A DNA stretch of 64,000 nt from UBA6144 sp964399165 (GTDB lineage Bacteria > Bdellovibrionota > Bacteriovoracia > Bacteriovoracales > Bacteriovoracaceae): contig CAYNPO010000003.1 of NCBI GenBank assembly GCA_964399165.1, positions 1 to 64,000 on the forward strand, read 5' to 3'. Shown here piece by piece: positions 18,028-27,197 of this stretch (position 1 is its first letter; the number at the start of each line of letters is the position of its first letter). The position numbers and the translations under genes were made by a program. The notes under the pieces were generated by a model. It made no database searches, was not told where the DNA came from, and saw only the letters and a list, made by a program, of their open reading frames with translations.

Positions 18028-18112
18028 GCCCAGGTGGTGAAATTGGTAGACACACCATCTTGAGGGGGTGGCGCCGCGAGGCATGCTGGTTCGAGTCCAG
18101 TCCTGGGCACCA
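18028..18112 (+). tRNA. tRNA-Leu (anticodon GAG)
   Basis: An 85-nt class II tRNA with CCA encoded. The acceptor GCCCAGG pairs with CCTGGGC, the anticodon stem is CCATC/GGTGG around loop TTGAGGG (anticodon GAG), and the T arm reads GGTTCGAGTCC. The variable arm is short. A rho-independent terminator follows directly. Confidence 0.95.
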
Positions 18113-18119
18113 AATATTG

Positions 18120-18147
18120 AAAAGCCTCCCTTCGGGGAGGCTTTTTC
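18120..18147 (+). terminator. Rho-independent terminator after tRNA-Leu(GAG)
   Basis: AAAGCCTCC, loop CTTC, GGGAGGCTTTTT: a GC-rich stem with a T-run, eight bases after the tRNA. Confidence 0.9.
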
Positions 18148-18243
18148 ATTTCTTCCAGTCCGCGACCCTCCCTTCTTTACACGCTTTCCGCTCGCCTCCT
18201 TGCCATATGGTACGGTCGCCCCATTCACTTACCGGGAGACCCT

Positions 18244-18789
18244 ATGAAACTCGCCTTGTCGCTTGCCCTGCTCACGACCGCCGCCGCCGCGGGCCCCATC
18301 ACGAAGTACGAAGGCCAGGCCCCGGATGGCGGGTCATGCTCCGTGACGGTAGAAGTATGTGAGGGCGGCCGGTCGATTTACAGCGTTTATCGGCCCACGA
18401 GCTGGGGTTCCCAGTCTTATGACCAGATTTACGGGCGCGTCCACACCCGCAACTTCAGCGGGAGATACTACTCCAACAGGATCCAGGTCAGGTCCACCAC
18501 GCGCGATGACGGGAGCATTCAAAACGTCGTCCATGAGCGGGGTCGCGAGGACGGGAGGGCAACGGTGGTCATGAGCTTGGAGCAGGAAGGGGAGCAACTC
18601 CTGTCGGTCACCACCCGCACGGATTACAACATCCGTAGGGTGGCGCAGATTCCTTATCCCCACACTGTCCTGCTGGATACGCTGGAAAATGAAAGGTCGC
18701 GCTCGACGCGCGAGACGACTTGCAGTGGACTGCAGGAAGTCTCGGCCGAAGGAACGGATAGCGAGTGTGGCTTTTTGATGCGGTATTAG
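18244..18789 (+). CDS. Small exported protein, unknown
   Basis: A 181-residue protein with a signal peptide (MKLALSLALLTTAAAA) and four Cys in the mature part, all Cys-pair compatible. GGGAG precedes ATG 18244. The predicted mature chain is mostly beta strand with many Arg/Ser. No family recognised. Ends nine bases before the convergent Fic gene. Confidence 0.75.
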   Translation: MKLALSLALLTTAAAAGPITKYEGQAPDGGSCSVTVEVCEGGRSIYSVYRPTSWGSQSYDQIYGRVHTRNFSGRYYSNRIQVRSTTRDDGSIQNVVHERGREDGRATVVMSLEQEGEQLLSVTTRTDYNIRRVAQIPYPHTVLLDTLENERSRSTRETTCSGLQEVSAEGTDSECGFLMRY

Positions 18790-18798
18790 GAAGCTTTT

Positions 18799-19833
18799 CT
18801 ATTTAGAAGAGTAAATGCGCGAGCGCGTGGCCCCGGAAGCTTTCACGAGCTTCCGATCCAATAAAGCCTGGAGGTCACGCTCCAGCGTGCGCTTGGGCAC
18901 ATGTTTGAAGTGCTCCACGATGTCATTCACCCCGCGGGGCTTCGCCCGGAGGTAGGAGAGGAGCTTTTCCTGGCGCGCCCCGGGACTTTTACCCGCGTGC
19001 TCCTTGAGGATCTTCTTGGCCTCCTTGACCACTTCCGTGGCGGAAGTGGCGAAGCACTCCGCCATGAACTCGAGGAACGGCTCCAGTCTGCCGAGCTCCC
19101 GGGTTTGGCGGATAGTGGAGTAGTAGCGCTCGCGCTGGGCCATGATGCTCGTCTCGCTGGGCACGAAGCGCGCGAGCTCCTCCCCACGGCGCAGAAGGAG
19201 CATGTGTTGGAGGAGGCGCACGGTTCGCCCGTTGCCATCGGCGAAAGGGTGGATGGCCACGGTGATGAAGTGGGCGGCGAAAGCGACCGCGAAAGGGTTG
19301 CGCTCTTTGTGCTCCTCGATCCAGCGGAGCAGTTCCTCCATGAGGTGCGGGAGATCGTAGGGCGGCGGGCACTCCTCGAGCACTTCCTTGGTGAAGGAGT
19401 TCACGATGCTGGCGGGAATGGTGCGCACCGTCCCGGCTTGCCCCGGCGGCAATTGCCCTTTGGTCACGAGCTTCTGGATGTCGCACAAGTCGCGCAAGTT
19501 CAGGCGACGATCGTCCTGTGCCAACGTGGTAGCGTAGTCGATGGCCTCGAAATAGTTTTCGATTTCCGCCACGTCTTTGCCTTCGGCTTCCACGCGTTTG
19601 CCGGCCGCCAGCGCCGTGACTTGTTCCTCCTCCAGCGCGTTGCCCTCGATTTGGTTGGAGTAGGTCACTGCGCGGATCTTCGCCTTGCGCAGGAGTTGCA
19701 CTTCCAGGGGTGAGCCCAAGGATTCTTGGATGAATGGCTTTTGTTCAGCGATCTCCATGAGCAGCGCCACCAGCTTGTCCGAGAGGTGGAGCTGGTGGGG
19801 GATCCGGTATTTTTCCAGGTAGGGATAAGGCAT
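18799..19833 (-). CDS. Fic family protein with C-terminal winged helix
   Basis: A 344-residue Fic protein, expected to transfer AMP (or another nucleotide group) to a target hydroxyl. The catalytic motif is HPFADGNGR near residue 195. An N-terminal inhibitory motif SNQIEGN (SxxxEGN, residues about 59-65) places it among self-inhibited class II Fic enzymes. The last 70 residues look like a winged-helix DNA-binding domain (KRTLERDLQALLDRKLV). Multiple TTTCCGCCA repeats lie directly upstream of the start, which fits autoregulation through the winged helix (inference). Confidence 0.9.
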   Translation of the reverse strand: MPYPYLEKYRIPHQLHLSDKLVALLMEIAEQKPFIQESLGSPLEVQLLRKAKIRAVTYSNQIEGNALEEEQVTALAAGKRVEAEGKDVAEIENYFEAIDYATTLAQDDRRLNLRDLCDIQKLVTKGQLPPGQAGTVRTIPASIVNSFTKEVLEECPPPYDLPHLMEELLRWIEEHKERNPFAVAFAAHFITVAIHPFADGNGRTVRLLQHMLLLRRGEELARFVPSETSIMAQRERYYSTIRQTRELGRLEPFLEFMAECFATSATEVVKEAKKILKEHAGKSPGARQEKLLSYLRAKPRGVNDIVEHFKHVPKRTLERDLQALLDRKLVKASGATRSRIYSSK

Positions 19834-19839
19834 ACGCTA

Positions 19840-19920
19840 TTTTCCGCCACTTTTCCGCCATATTCAAGGTGGCGGAAAAGAATTTCCGCCATATTTCCGC
19901 CACATTTTTCATGGCGGGAA
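19840..19920. promoter_or_regulatory. Operator region: six TTTCCGCCA-type repeats upstream of fic
   Basis: Four direct copies of TTTCCGCCA (starting about 19841, 19852, 19883 and 19894) and two inverted copies (TGGCGGAAAA at 19870-19879, TGGCGGGAA at 19912-19920) lie in the 85 bases before the Fic start. Spacings of 11 bases within each pair suggest cooperative binding on one face of the helix. The binder is probably the winged helix of the Fic protein itself. Confidence 0.7.
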
Positions 19921-20083
19921 TTTGTGTATCACATTGAATTCACTATGAATGAAGGGCGCCAAAGAGAGAAGCCTCGAAAGTTTTAAAGTTTTCGGGCTTT
20001 TTGTTGCGACCATTCTGGCCGACGACCCTAACCCGACCTCCTCAGAACGTTGCTTGCTGCTTGGGAGCCGACTAGAATAAAAA

Positions 20084-20125
20084 CTGGTGGGGAATTAGCC
20101 AGGCTGCGACACCTGTCCCCACCAG
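20084..20125. repeat. Inverted repeat between fic and type III res
   Basis: CTGGTGGGGA (20084-20093) and its exact complement TCCCCACCAG (20116-20125) enclose a 22-base loop. A second small hairpin, CTCCC-ATCC-GGGAG, follows near 20134. They sit in the non-coding stretch 19,990-20,221 downstream of res. A terminator or processed leader is possible, but there is no clear T-run. Confidence 0.45.
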
Positions 20126-20221
20126 AACCCATTCTCCCATCCGGGAGAGGTTTTCACCCCTCCCTACAACTGCAGACCATCTTTAGGCGTTGAGAGGCTG
20201 CCCTGAGCTGCTAGTTTTTCA

Positions 20222-22261
20222 TTAGGAGAATGAAGGGCGCGTCCGAAGCGCGCTGGCTAGATCAATGTCCTGGAAAGGAGTGTCTGGCTCACCGGCCCAT
20301 CCTTTTTGCATGAACCCTTCCTCCCTCATGTAAACCATGAAGTAAGCTGCGGCCATCTGGCCAATAGTGTTCTTGCGGATGGAGTCTCGGGTATCGAGGA
20401 GATGCTTGCCTTTGTACTCAATGAAAACATAATTGGACTCCGAAAAAACGATGAAGTCCGGATAGTGGCCCCGGAAGAGTTTCACGTCGGACACATCGTT
20501 TCGCAGCCAATGGTGGCCATGCTTCTCGCAGAAATCGTCGAGGAAGTGGGCGAACGCACGCTCTTCCGGCTTTAGCTGGAGTTTGGGGTAGAGGCTGTGC
20601 TTGAACTGGGTTGGCAGGGGTTGCGCGACCACGAGCTTATGAGGGGGCCACTGGTGCGGGCGGTGGACGTAGTCGAGGCCCTGTGTGGCCCTGCGGATGG
20701 CCGTAGATTCTTTGATCTTGGCCGACATTTCCTTCATGATGGGCGCAAGGGAGGCCAGTCCCCCGTTTGGACGCAGGCCGATTTGATATGTGACTGCCAC
20801 CACGTTGGAGAAATTGCGTGGTATGTGGTGGCAGAGCGCATCGATGAGAAGCTTCTTGGCCTGCTCAAGATGCCAGTCCGACTGGACGGTTTCGGCTGGC
20901 GTACGGGACACCACTCCTGCACTCAATTGAAGCTTGCCACTGACCACCGTAGGGGCGGTAGTTTGGCAAGTGGCCCGGATAGAGTCGAGAATCGCGTGGA
21001 GGTTGTCCACGACCGGGATCAGGTCAAGATCCTCCGGGTCTTTGTCGAGCTCATCCACATGGGTCAAGATCGTCGGCAGGGTGAGATCCGCGCGCTTCTC
21101 CACTTGGACGACTTCCCGGGGAGGTGGAAGCACGACGATGCCGTCGGTGAAGTTGCGGCATGACTCTTCAATGGAATGCTTGCCCGAGATGTAGACGTAG
21201 GCCGAGTTGAACATGGAAAATCTCTCGTCGAAGGGGCGGCACTTTGGAAGCCGAATGACCCGACCCAAAAGCTGGATGCCCTTAGCGACGCTGATCGAGT
21301 CCCGCGTGGAGAGAAGGACGTAAGCCTCGGGACAATTCCAGCCGCGCTCTACCATGAGATCCCCAACAATGTAGCGGACCTCGCTCATATCCTCGATCTC
21401 CTCGAGACCGCGGGAATTCTGTGTATGGACCACCACGTGGCGGGTGAACTCCCGGGGTGAGAGGTTGAGCTCTTTTCTGAGCTCCATGGCCACCCCCTCA
21501 CACTCCCGCGCTGGCGCCTGGATCAGCATTTTGGGTATGAAATGCCGGTCGCCCGTTTTCAGGTGCTCGGCCATTTGTTCCAACCAAATACGTTGGTTGA
21601 TCGCCCTTCGCATCATCTCCAGGCGGTTGACCTCATCGGAGGCCTGGTATTCGATGCTACGCACCAGCATGCCGGCATCGATGACGTCCTGATAGCCCAC
21701 CCGCAGGAACTCGTATTCACCGGGCTTTTTCTTAAACGAGGCCGTAAACCCGAGTTCTAAAGCGGGAGAGAGAGTCTCCCGCAGTCGCGCCATGTTGTCG
21801 CCACTCATGCCCTCGTCCGCTTCATCAACGATGAAAATGATGGGCCGTCCTCCGTCCTGCTGGCGGGTAGTCCACTGGCTTAACCAGTTGAGAGCTTTGG
21901 AGGAAACACCTTTCTGGACGTTGAAGAGCAGAACGCGCCCACCAAATGACTGGATGCCCTGTTCAATGCTAAACGCGGTGGTGATATGGGTCCCCAGCGC
22001 GTCCAGCACCTCGTTTTCCGTCTGGGCCAAGATCTGCTTGTTGTGGGTCAGCCAAACGAAAGCAGGTCCTTCCGAAAACTTCAGGCCCATCTCGATCACA
22101 GAGGCCATCATGAAGGTTTTTCCCGAGCCGGTGGGCGATACGGTGATTTGGCGGCCGAGGATTTTCTTCTCACCCGAGATGACCTCTTGGATTAACTCAA
22201 GATTCGCGTCAACCACGCGCTTCTGGTAAGCCTCGTTGAGCCTGGGATAAAGTGCAGCCAC
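20222..22261 (-). CDS. res: Type III restriction enzyme, Res (helicase/nuclease) subunit
   Basis: A 679-residue Res-like subunit that translocates on DNA and cleaves when it meets unmethylated sites with Mod. Superfamily 2 helicase motifs: Walker A PTGSGKT (residues about 43-49), IVDEADEG (DEAD box), GFTASF (motif III position), and QLLGRVIRLP (motif VI). The C-terminus carries a PD-(D/E)XK site, YPDFIVFSESNYVFIEYKGK. It starts nine bases after the mod stop, so they form one operon. It is shorter than the classic EcoP1I/EcoP15I Res (about 970 residues). Confidence 0.9.
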   Translation of the reverse strand: MAALYPRLNEAYQKRVVDANLELIQEVISGEKKILGRQITVSPTGSGKTFMMASVIEMGLKFSEGPAFVWLTHNKQILAQTENEVLDALGTHITTAFSIEQGIQSFGGRVLLFNVQKGVSSKALNWLSQWTTRQQDGGRPIIFIVDEADEGMSGDNMARLRETLSPALELGFTASFKKKPGEYEFLRVGYQDVIDAGMLVRSIEYQASDEVNRLEMMRRAINQRIWLEQMAEHLKTGDRHFIPKMLIQAPARECEGVAMELRKELNLSPREFTRHVVVHTQNSRGLEEIEDMSEVRYIVGDLMVERGWNCPEAYVLLSTRDSISVAKGIQLLGRVIRLPKCRPFDERFSMFNSAYVYISGKHSIEESCRNFTDGIVVLPPPREVVQVEKRADLTLPTILTHVDELDKDPEDLDLIPVVDNLHAILDSIRATCQTTAPTVVSGKLQLSAGVVSRTPAETVQSDWHLEQAKKLLIDALCHHIPRNFSNVVAVTYQIGLRPNGGLASLAPIMKEMSAKIKESTAIRRATQGLDYVHRPHQWPPHKLVVAQPLPTQFKHSLYPKLQLKPEERAFAHFLDDFCEKHGHHWLRNDVSDVKLFRGHYPDFIVFSESNYVFIEYKGKHLLDTRDSIRKNTIGQMAAAYFMVYMREEGFMQKGWAGEPDTPFQDIDLASALRTRPSFS

Positions 22262-22270
22262 GCGTCCTCC

Positions 22271-23998
22271 CTAGACGGCCATGGCGTCAAGCACGTCATT
22301 CCACTCCTTGACGAGTTCATCGGGTACGCCCACGGTGGCGATGTCCTTGCATGGGGTCCCATGGAAAAGCGATTTGTCCACGCCCACCCAGGGTTCTTCG
22401 GCATCTCCGTGCAGGGTGTAGATGAGAACTGATTTGGCCTTATTCCTCTTGATCACTTGCTTCACTGCCGCAAGTTCTTCGATAAAAAAATTCTTCCCCT
22501 TGCGCACGTCCGGCATGGTGATAGCCACGAGTTGGTTGTGGCGCCGATCCATGCCAACCACGTTCAGGCCCTCGACCAGCATAGCGTCGGACTCATCCAA
22601 TAGGTGGTAGCTGGAGAGGAATTCGTAGCTGTGCTTGTTGAACCTTTCAAGCAGCCGCTTTCCGCCCACCGGGACGGTCTCCAAGGCGTGGGAGGAGAAG
22701 TCTTTGGCTGGGTCAATAGCTTCGATTCTGGGGAGCAGTACCTCATGGAACGTGGAGCCCATCTCCTCGATCAGGATCCAGGAGCGGTTTCCTCCGTCCT
22801 CTGCGTTGAGCTCGAGCACCGCGTGGGCGGTGGTTCCGGAGCCTGCAAAGAAGTCCATGACCCTGGCGTCTTTATTGGGGAAGGCCTTTATGAGCTCTTT
22901 CATGAGCGCGACAGGCTTGGGGGTGGAGAAGGTGATGCCGTCTGGCAGATCCTTTTGGCCTCCGTAGCCGCAGCGAATGACTGACGGGAGTGATTGCTCC
23001 ATCATTTCATCCAAGTACTGCAGTTTTTGTGGAACGATGCTCTCGTCTGCTCCGTAAACCATGCTTCCCGCGATGACAAAATCCTCACCTGCTACGATGT
23101 CTTTTTTATGATGGCTGACCATTTTGAGGAGCGTTTCTTCTTTCCATTTCCATCCCTTTGCCGGCAGCTTGCAGGGCTTGCCAGTCAGCGGATGGGGGAT
23201 TCTGAGCTGGCACCGCTTGTGGGGTTTGTCTTGGGCGCAGCTGGGTGAGGGGCGGAAGGGACGGAAGGTTTTCGGATGCAGGAGGCTATAGGGAGATTCA
23301 CCCGTGCCTATCTGGCCGCTGGCCTTGCATGAACTGACCCATCTCTTGAATGCGATCTGGGCTTCCTTATAGGGCATCCCAGAGTCTTTCAACTCCTTCG
23401 CTTTGCTTATCATGGACATGGCCGCCGGCTTCTCTTTTTTGAGTGCGTCTGCTGCCCGAGCGTTCTTGGCATAGACGAGGACGTACTCGTGGGTCACTGT
23501 CATGTGCTCCCCGGCGGATCCCTGTCCCTTGTCCCAGATAATCGTCCCGAGGCAGTTGTTTTCGCCAAAAATCTGGTCCATTAGGATTTTCAGGCGGCAG
23601 TATTCGCCGTCGCATATGTTGATCATCATCATGCCATCCTCGGCCAGGAGTTGGCGCGCCAGTTTGAGCCTCGGTTCCATGAAGTCAAGGAACGCGCCAT
23701 GATCTCCGGCCCAATGGCGCTCCTTCTCCGACTTGCCCTTCCAGACGTTGCGGTAGCCTTGGTCACCCCCCACGTTATAGGGGGGATCAATAGTGATGAG
23801 ATCGACCTTGAATGCGTCCTTGGCTGTGCCAAACCCCGCCTTCAAGGCGGCCAGCGCCGCGAGGTTCTCTCCATAGATGGCCATGTTCTTGCTGCTCTTG
23901 CGCCCGCCTGTACGACGAATCAAGCTAAGATTGGCCTTGTTTCCGACGAAGCCGGATAGACTCTCGCGTGGCTTAAACATTAAGACGGCGTCACCCAA
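22271..23998 (-). CDS. mod: Type III DNA methyltransferase, Mod subunit
   Basis: A 575-residue beta-class N6-adenine (or N4-cytosine) methyltransferase that gives the type III complex its specificity. ITIDPPYN (motif IV) lies near residue 70 and MDFFAGSGTTAHAV (motif I, SAM binding) near residue 381, the beta-class order. The variable region between holds the target recognition domain. I start at TTG 23998 because AGGAGG lies six bases upstream; ATG 23980 is an alternative. Cotranscribed with res. Confidence 0.92.
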   Translation of the reverse strand: MGDAVLMFKPRESLSGFVGNKANLSLIRRTGGRKSSKNMAIYGENLAALAALKAGFGTAKDAFKVDLITIDPPYNVGGDQGYRNVWKGKSEKERHWAGDHGAFLDFMEPRLKLARQLLAEDGMMMINICDGEYCRLKILMDQIFGENNCLGTIIWDKGQGSAGEHMTVTHEYVLVYAKNARAADALKKEKPAAMSMISKAKELKDSGMPYKEAQIAFKRWVSSCKASGQIGTGESPYSLLHPKTFRPFRPSPSCAQDKPHKRCQLRIPHPLTGKPCKLPAKGWKWKEETLLKMVSHHKKDIVAGEDFVIAGSMVYGADESIVPQKLQYLDEMMEQSLPSVIRCGYGGQKDLPDGITFSTPKPVALMKELIKAFPNKDARVMDFFAGSGTTAHAVLELNAEDGGNRSWILIEEMGSTFHEVLLPRIEAIDPAKDFSSHALETVPVGGKRLLERFNKHSYEFLSSYHLLDESDAMLVEGLNVVGMDRRHNQLVAITMPDVRKGKNFFIEELAAVKQVIKRNKAKSVLIYTLHGDAEEPWVGVDKSLFHGTPCKDIATVGVPDELVKEWNDVLDAMAV

Positions 23999-24060
23999 AA
24001 GAAGCCTCCTTGCTTAGTGATCTGTGAAGACCAATCCCTGGTCTTGAAATCCTTGTCTAT

Positions 24061-24348
24061 TCAACGACGCACTCTCCGCAGCACCACCTCGAAGAGTCCC
24101 GCCTCGATTTCATCCTTGTAAGGTTCGAGAGGGTGGGGATTCTTCTTCTGTTCGAAGAGGAGAGAGTCGAAAGCGACTCCCAGGTGGTCCGCGACTCTCT
24201 TTAGCTGAGGGAGGCTCCGCGGCGACATCCCGCTCAACCAATTCGTGATGGTCTGCTGGGGGACGCCAGTGGCGCGCGAAAGTTCAGCGGCCGTCATTCG
24301 CCGTTCCTTCAAGAGTTCTTTGAGGCGCACGTGTAGCTTTAATTCCAT
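24061..24348 (-). CDS. XRE-family regulator upstream of the type III system
   Basis: A 95-residue protein with a Cro/CI helix-turn-helix (MTAAELSRATGVPQQTITNWLSG) in the N-terminal half and a short basic tail. It is 62 bases upstream of mod in the same direction, the usual place for a controller protein that delays restriction after DNA entry. That role is inferred from size and position. Confidence 0.8.
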   Translation of the reverse strand: MELKLHVRLKELLKERRMTAAELSRATGVPQQTITNWLSGMSPRSLPQLKRVADHLGVAFDSLLFEQKKNPHPLEPYKDEIEAGLFEVVLRRVRR

Positions 24349-24642
24349 TTACTCTTAGTGTTTAGCCATGCCGCGATTGGCGGGAGGTGAAATCCCACAA
24401 AAGGGGGAGAGAATCCCATTAGTGGTGATTGGTAATGTTGCCGATACTCATTGTGATGGAGGAATCAAACTGAGAGCCAGGAATAGTCACTAACCTGATC
24501 AGGGGCCAGGAAGTTGTTGCGAGATCCCAGCTCGAGCTAGGCCACTAGGCGGTAGAAGGTTTTGGTTGCCCAGGATTCTGCGGGTTGTTCAGGTTATTGA
24601 TCTTTGCTGGCCGAGCCAGCCTCATCGTGCGATCCGCTGGAA
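24349..24642. other. Non-coding stretch upstream of the type III operon
   Basis: About 290 bases with no credible open frame. It must contain the promoter for the XRE/mod/res operon. I see no clear repeat or RNA-like structure. Confidence 0.4.
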
Positions 24643-24801
24643 ATGGCGAAGTATTGGCTTTACCCGCTTCTCTGGCTGGGGGCTTTGTGGGCACTCGCGC
24701 AGCTAACTAACACCAACACCGAGGAATGGGACAAGGCCTGTCAGGCGGAGCCCCACCAGAAGGAATGTGTGGAAGAATGGTTCGTGCCAGGGGCCCTGTA
24801 G
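24643..24801 (+). CDS. Very small single-helix membrane protein
   Basis: A 52-residue protein: MAKYWLYPLLWLGALWALAQL is a transmembrane segment, followed by an acidic tail with two Cys. ATG 24643 is preceded by GGAA. It ends one base before the convergent stop of the next gene. Weak candidate; the upstream extension to 24604 looks non-coding. Confidence 0.4.
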   Translation: MAKYWLYPLLWLGALWALAQLTNTNTEEWDKACQAEPHQKECVEEWFVPGAL

Positions 24802-24802
24802 C

Positions 24803-25264
24803 TCAGTCTTGGCAAGTCTCGTCGGTAAGGCGGACCGGCAGGCCCTCCGTCGTGCCCGGCACGTAGAGCGTGCCGAATGAGAAGTCCGCGTCCCCGTGAA
24901 AGGTGGTGACACGCTCGAGAACGCGTCCATCCACCTGAATCAGGTCGTACTCCACGTCGTCCAGGGACGTCCCGAACACCCCGAGCAGGGCGGCATTGAA
25001 ACCTGCGGCGCTTTGCAGGTCCGGCGTGAAGGGCAGGTCGAAGAACGAGTCCCGGTAGTATTCCCAGCCCTGGCTTTGCATGGCCAGAACCCGGTGGCGT
25101 TCGGTCACCGCGCCTTGCCGGGCCAGCTGCTTGAAGGATTCGTGCTTGAGCACTTTTACGTTCGCCATGGCCCCGTACTGGTCCAAGGTGAAGTCCCGGC
25201 AGCTCAGCGGAGCGGCGGCGAAAGATGAGAGAGAGAAGAGAAGGGTAAGTGCGGTTGTTATCAT
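24803..25264 (-). CDS. Small exported protein, unknown
   Basis: A protein of about 153 residues with a signal peptide (MITTALTLLFSLSSFAAAP). The mature part has two Cys, near the start (LSCRDF) and at the end (ETCQD), likely a disulfide. The start at ATG 25264 gives the best signal peptide; no good ribosome-binding site is visible, and starts at 25306 or 25324 cannot be excluded. No family recognised. Confidence 0.65.
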   Translation of the reverse strand: MITTALTLLFSLSSFAAAPLSCRDFTLDQYGAMANVKVLKHESFKQLARQGAVTERHRVLAMQSQGWEYYRDSFFDLPFTPDLQSAAGFNAALLGVFGTSLDDVEYDLIQVDGRVLERVTTFHGDADFSFGTLYVPGTTEGLPVRLTDETCQD

Positions 25265-25428
25265 GACACGCGTTGTAGCAAGGGGTGTTTCAGAGATGAA
25301 ATTCATTCCCGGGAAGCTGAGCATCTCTTTTAGAGATAAGAATACCTAGGCAATATACGGAAAAGATACGGTTAAGAAAAACTTCATAGGTTCAGGTTCA
25401 TGATCGGCTATCAGGAAATTGATAAGTG

Positions 25429-25824
25429 ATGGAAACAAAACCACAGCCGCACGAAAATCCTCCCATGGCCAAGACGTCGGGACGCAAGAAACACCGGCGG
25501 AGGGTGGACTCCGCCTTCGCCAAAAATCTCCAGCGGGTGCTGGCAGAACGGGGTTTATCCCTCAGGGCCGCCGCCGAGATTGCGGGAGTCGGGCAGTCCG
25601 TAATCAGCTCCTGGCTTTCCGGCGCCCAGCCCGCCGACATCAACGCCGTCCACCGCTTCGCCCGGGCCACGGGGACGAGTTTTGAGTGGCTGCTCACCAA
25701 CCACGTGGACTCCCAGGTGAGGAACGTGCATCTGGCCGACCTGTTTGAGGAGCAAGACGCCTTCACGGGGATCTATCGCATCGAGGCCAAGCGGCTGGTG
25801 CGGAGGGGGGAGGATGATAAATGA
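25429..25824 (+). CDS. XRE-family transcriptional regulator
   Basis: About 131 residues with a basic N-terminal arm (SGRKKHRRR) and a helix-turn-helix LSLRAAAEIAGVGQSVISSWLSG (residues about 45-67), followed by a short helical tail. Its 3' end overlaps the next reading frame by 11 bases, so the two form an operon. Start uncertain (GTG 25426, ATG 25429 or ATG 25465). Confidence 0.75.
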   Translation: METKPQPHENPPMAKTSGRKKHRRRVDSAFAKNLQRVLAERGLSLRAAAEIAGVGQSVISSWLSGAQPADINAVHRFARATGTSFEWLLTNHVDSQVRNVHLADLFEEQDAFTGIYRIEAKRLVRRGEDDK

Positions 25825-26188
25825 AACTTCCACCGTGACGTTTTTCTTGCGGCAGCCAGAGGGAGGACGGCGGCATAATTTGGGATGTAGGAGACTAGAA
25901 ACCGACTTCAGGGGAGATTGCGCTTTCTTGGAGTATGCCGCGGATGGGCCGGAGCTGTTCATGCATTTGCTCCTGGCGGCCCTGCAGACCGACGAGGTGT
26001 GTCCGGAGCCGGGGGAGGACCTGCGGGCAGAAGAGGTGTTGCGGCAGTTCCTCGAGCTGGGCTGGGAGCTGAGGATGGAGCGGGAGAATGGGGAAGAGCT
26101 CTTGGGGCGGGTGGTGCCCGGAGCTCCCCTGGTATTGCAGGGGAGCCGGGCCATTCAGATTTTTGTAGGCCCCTTGCGCGGCCGATGA
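25814..26188 (+). CDS. Hypothetical protein coupled to XRE regulator
   Basis: A 124-residue protein overlapping the end of the XRE gene; ATG 25814 directly follows a GGGGAGG. Acidic, helical middle part with strands at both ends, no signal peptide. It may be the partner of the regulator (for example a repressed effector), but nothing in the sequence identifies it. Confidence 0.55.
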   Translation: MINETSTVTFFLRQPEGGRRHNLGCRRLETDFRGDCAFLEYAADGPELFMHLLLAALQTDEVCPEPGEDLRAEEVLRQFLELGWELRMERENGEELLGRVVPGAPLVLQGSRAIQIFVGPLRGR

Positions 26189-26191
26189 CGG

Positions 26192-27181
26192 TTACAGGCT
26201 GCGGGCGCTGACGTCGGCGGTGCGAAGGTTGGTTTCGACGACCGCGTTGCGGTAGATGAAGACCAGCACGTCCCCACGGACGGAGAATTGACCGGTAGCG
26301 AGCACGTCGTCCCAGATTTGGTGGGACTGCAGGCGCAGCACGCCGGACACGTGGTGGACCAATGAGTCCAGCCAGCGGGCGACGGGAAGACGGGTGGTGT
26401 GGCCGATGAAGACCTGGCCTTGGCGCTTGTCGGCCACCCAGAAGTCACCCACGGTTTCCAGCAGGTCGGTGGTGCCCATGTTGATGAGGCCTTTGAAGGT
26501 GAAGGGCACGCCCAGGCCGGTGCCGTCCTCTTCCACGTCGGTGAACAGACGTGTCAGCAGGCGGTGGACGGTGCCTTCGCAGTCTTCCACGTAGTAGGCG
26601 CCCCAGTTCAAGTCCACCAGGTTCACTTTCATGGGGCGACGGCCCTCGCTTTGGATCATCAGCTGGTCGCCGTGCTCGCAGCCATCGCAGGCGGAGTAGG
26701 TGATGGGGCCGGTGACGGTTTCCTCGGTCCCGATGCCAGGGTACCCGCTGAGGCGGGTGAGCCCCACTTCCAGGGTGGTGTCCTCACCGGTGGAGCTATA
26801 CTCGGACCAGTGCTCGACCCCGCGCTGGTTTTGTTCCACGCGGCCGCGGCGGATGGGGCGAACTTTGGCGCTGAAGGTGCTGGCGCGGGAGTGCCGGGGC
26901 ACCTCGAACTGCAGCAGGCGGTTCCCGATCAGGGCCTCCACGTTGTAGTCGCCATGATCGTCGGGGCGGCTGACCTGGATGAAGTCGCGCTCACCCATGC
27001 CGGCCACGGCGTAGAAGGCGATGTTCCAGCCGTTTTCCACGAACCCGGCCTGGTACTCCTTGCCGTCCACCGTCAGCGTGAGGACGCGGGCGAGGGAGGA
27101 GATGCTGGGCTGGATCGCCTGGGCGAAAGCGGCCGAGAGGGTGATGAAGAAGGCGGCGGTGAGGGAGAGGAGCGTTTTCAT
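26192..27181 (-). CDS. Exported protein, unknown
   Basis: A 329-residue protein with a signal peptide MKTLLSLTAAFFITLSAAFAQA; AAGGAAG precedes ATG 27181. The mature part is strand-rich, with CDGCEHGD in the middle. It follows the exported gene at 27198 with a 16-base gap, so the two are one operon. No family recognised. Confidence 0.72.
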   Translation of the reverse strand: MKTLLSLTAAFFITLSAAFAQAIQPSISSLARVLTLTVDGKEYQAGFVENGWNIAFYAVAGMGERDFIQVSRPDDHGDYNVEALIGNRLLQFEVPRHSRASTFSAKVRPIRRGRVEQNQRGVEHWSEYSSTGEDTTLEVGLTRLSGYPGIGTEETVTGPITYSACDGCEHGDQLMIQSEGRRPMKVNLVDLNWGAYYVEDCEGTVHRLLTRLFTDVEEDGTGLGVPFTFKGLINMGTTDLLETVGDFWVADKRQGQVFIGHTTRLPVARWLDSLVHHVSGVLRLQSHQIWDDVLATGQFSVRGDVLVFIYRNAVVETNLRTADVSARSL

Positions 27182-27197
27182 GGTCTTCCTTGTCGGC

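Noticed and set aside
18028..18112. tRNA-Leu(GAG) as a second integration site
   Set aside because: Its 3' end shares only 12 bases with the att core, as expected for two similar leucine tRNAs; no integrase adjoins it.
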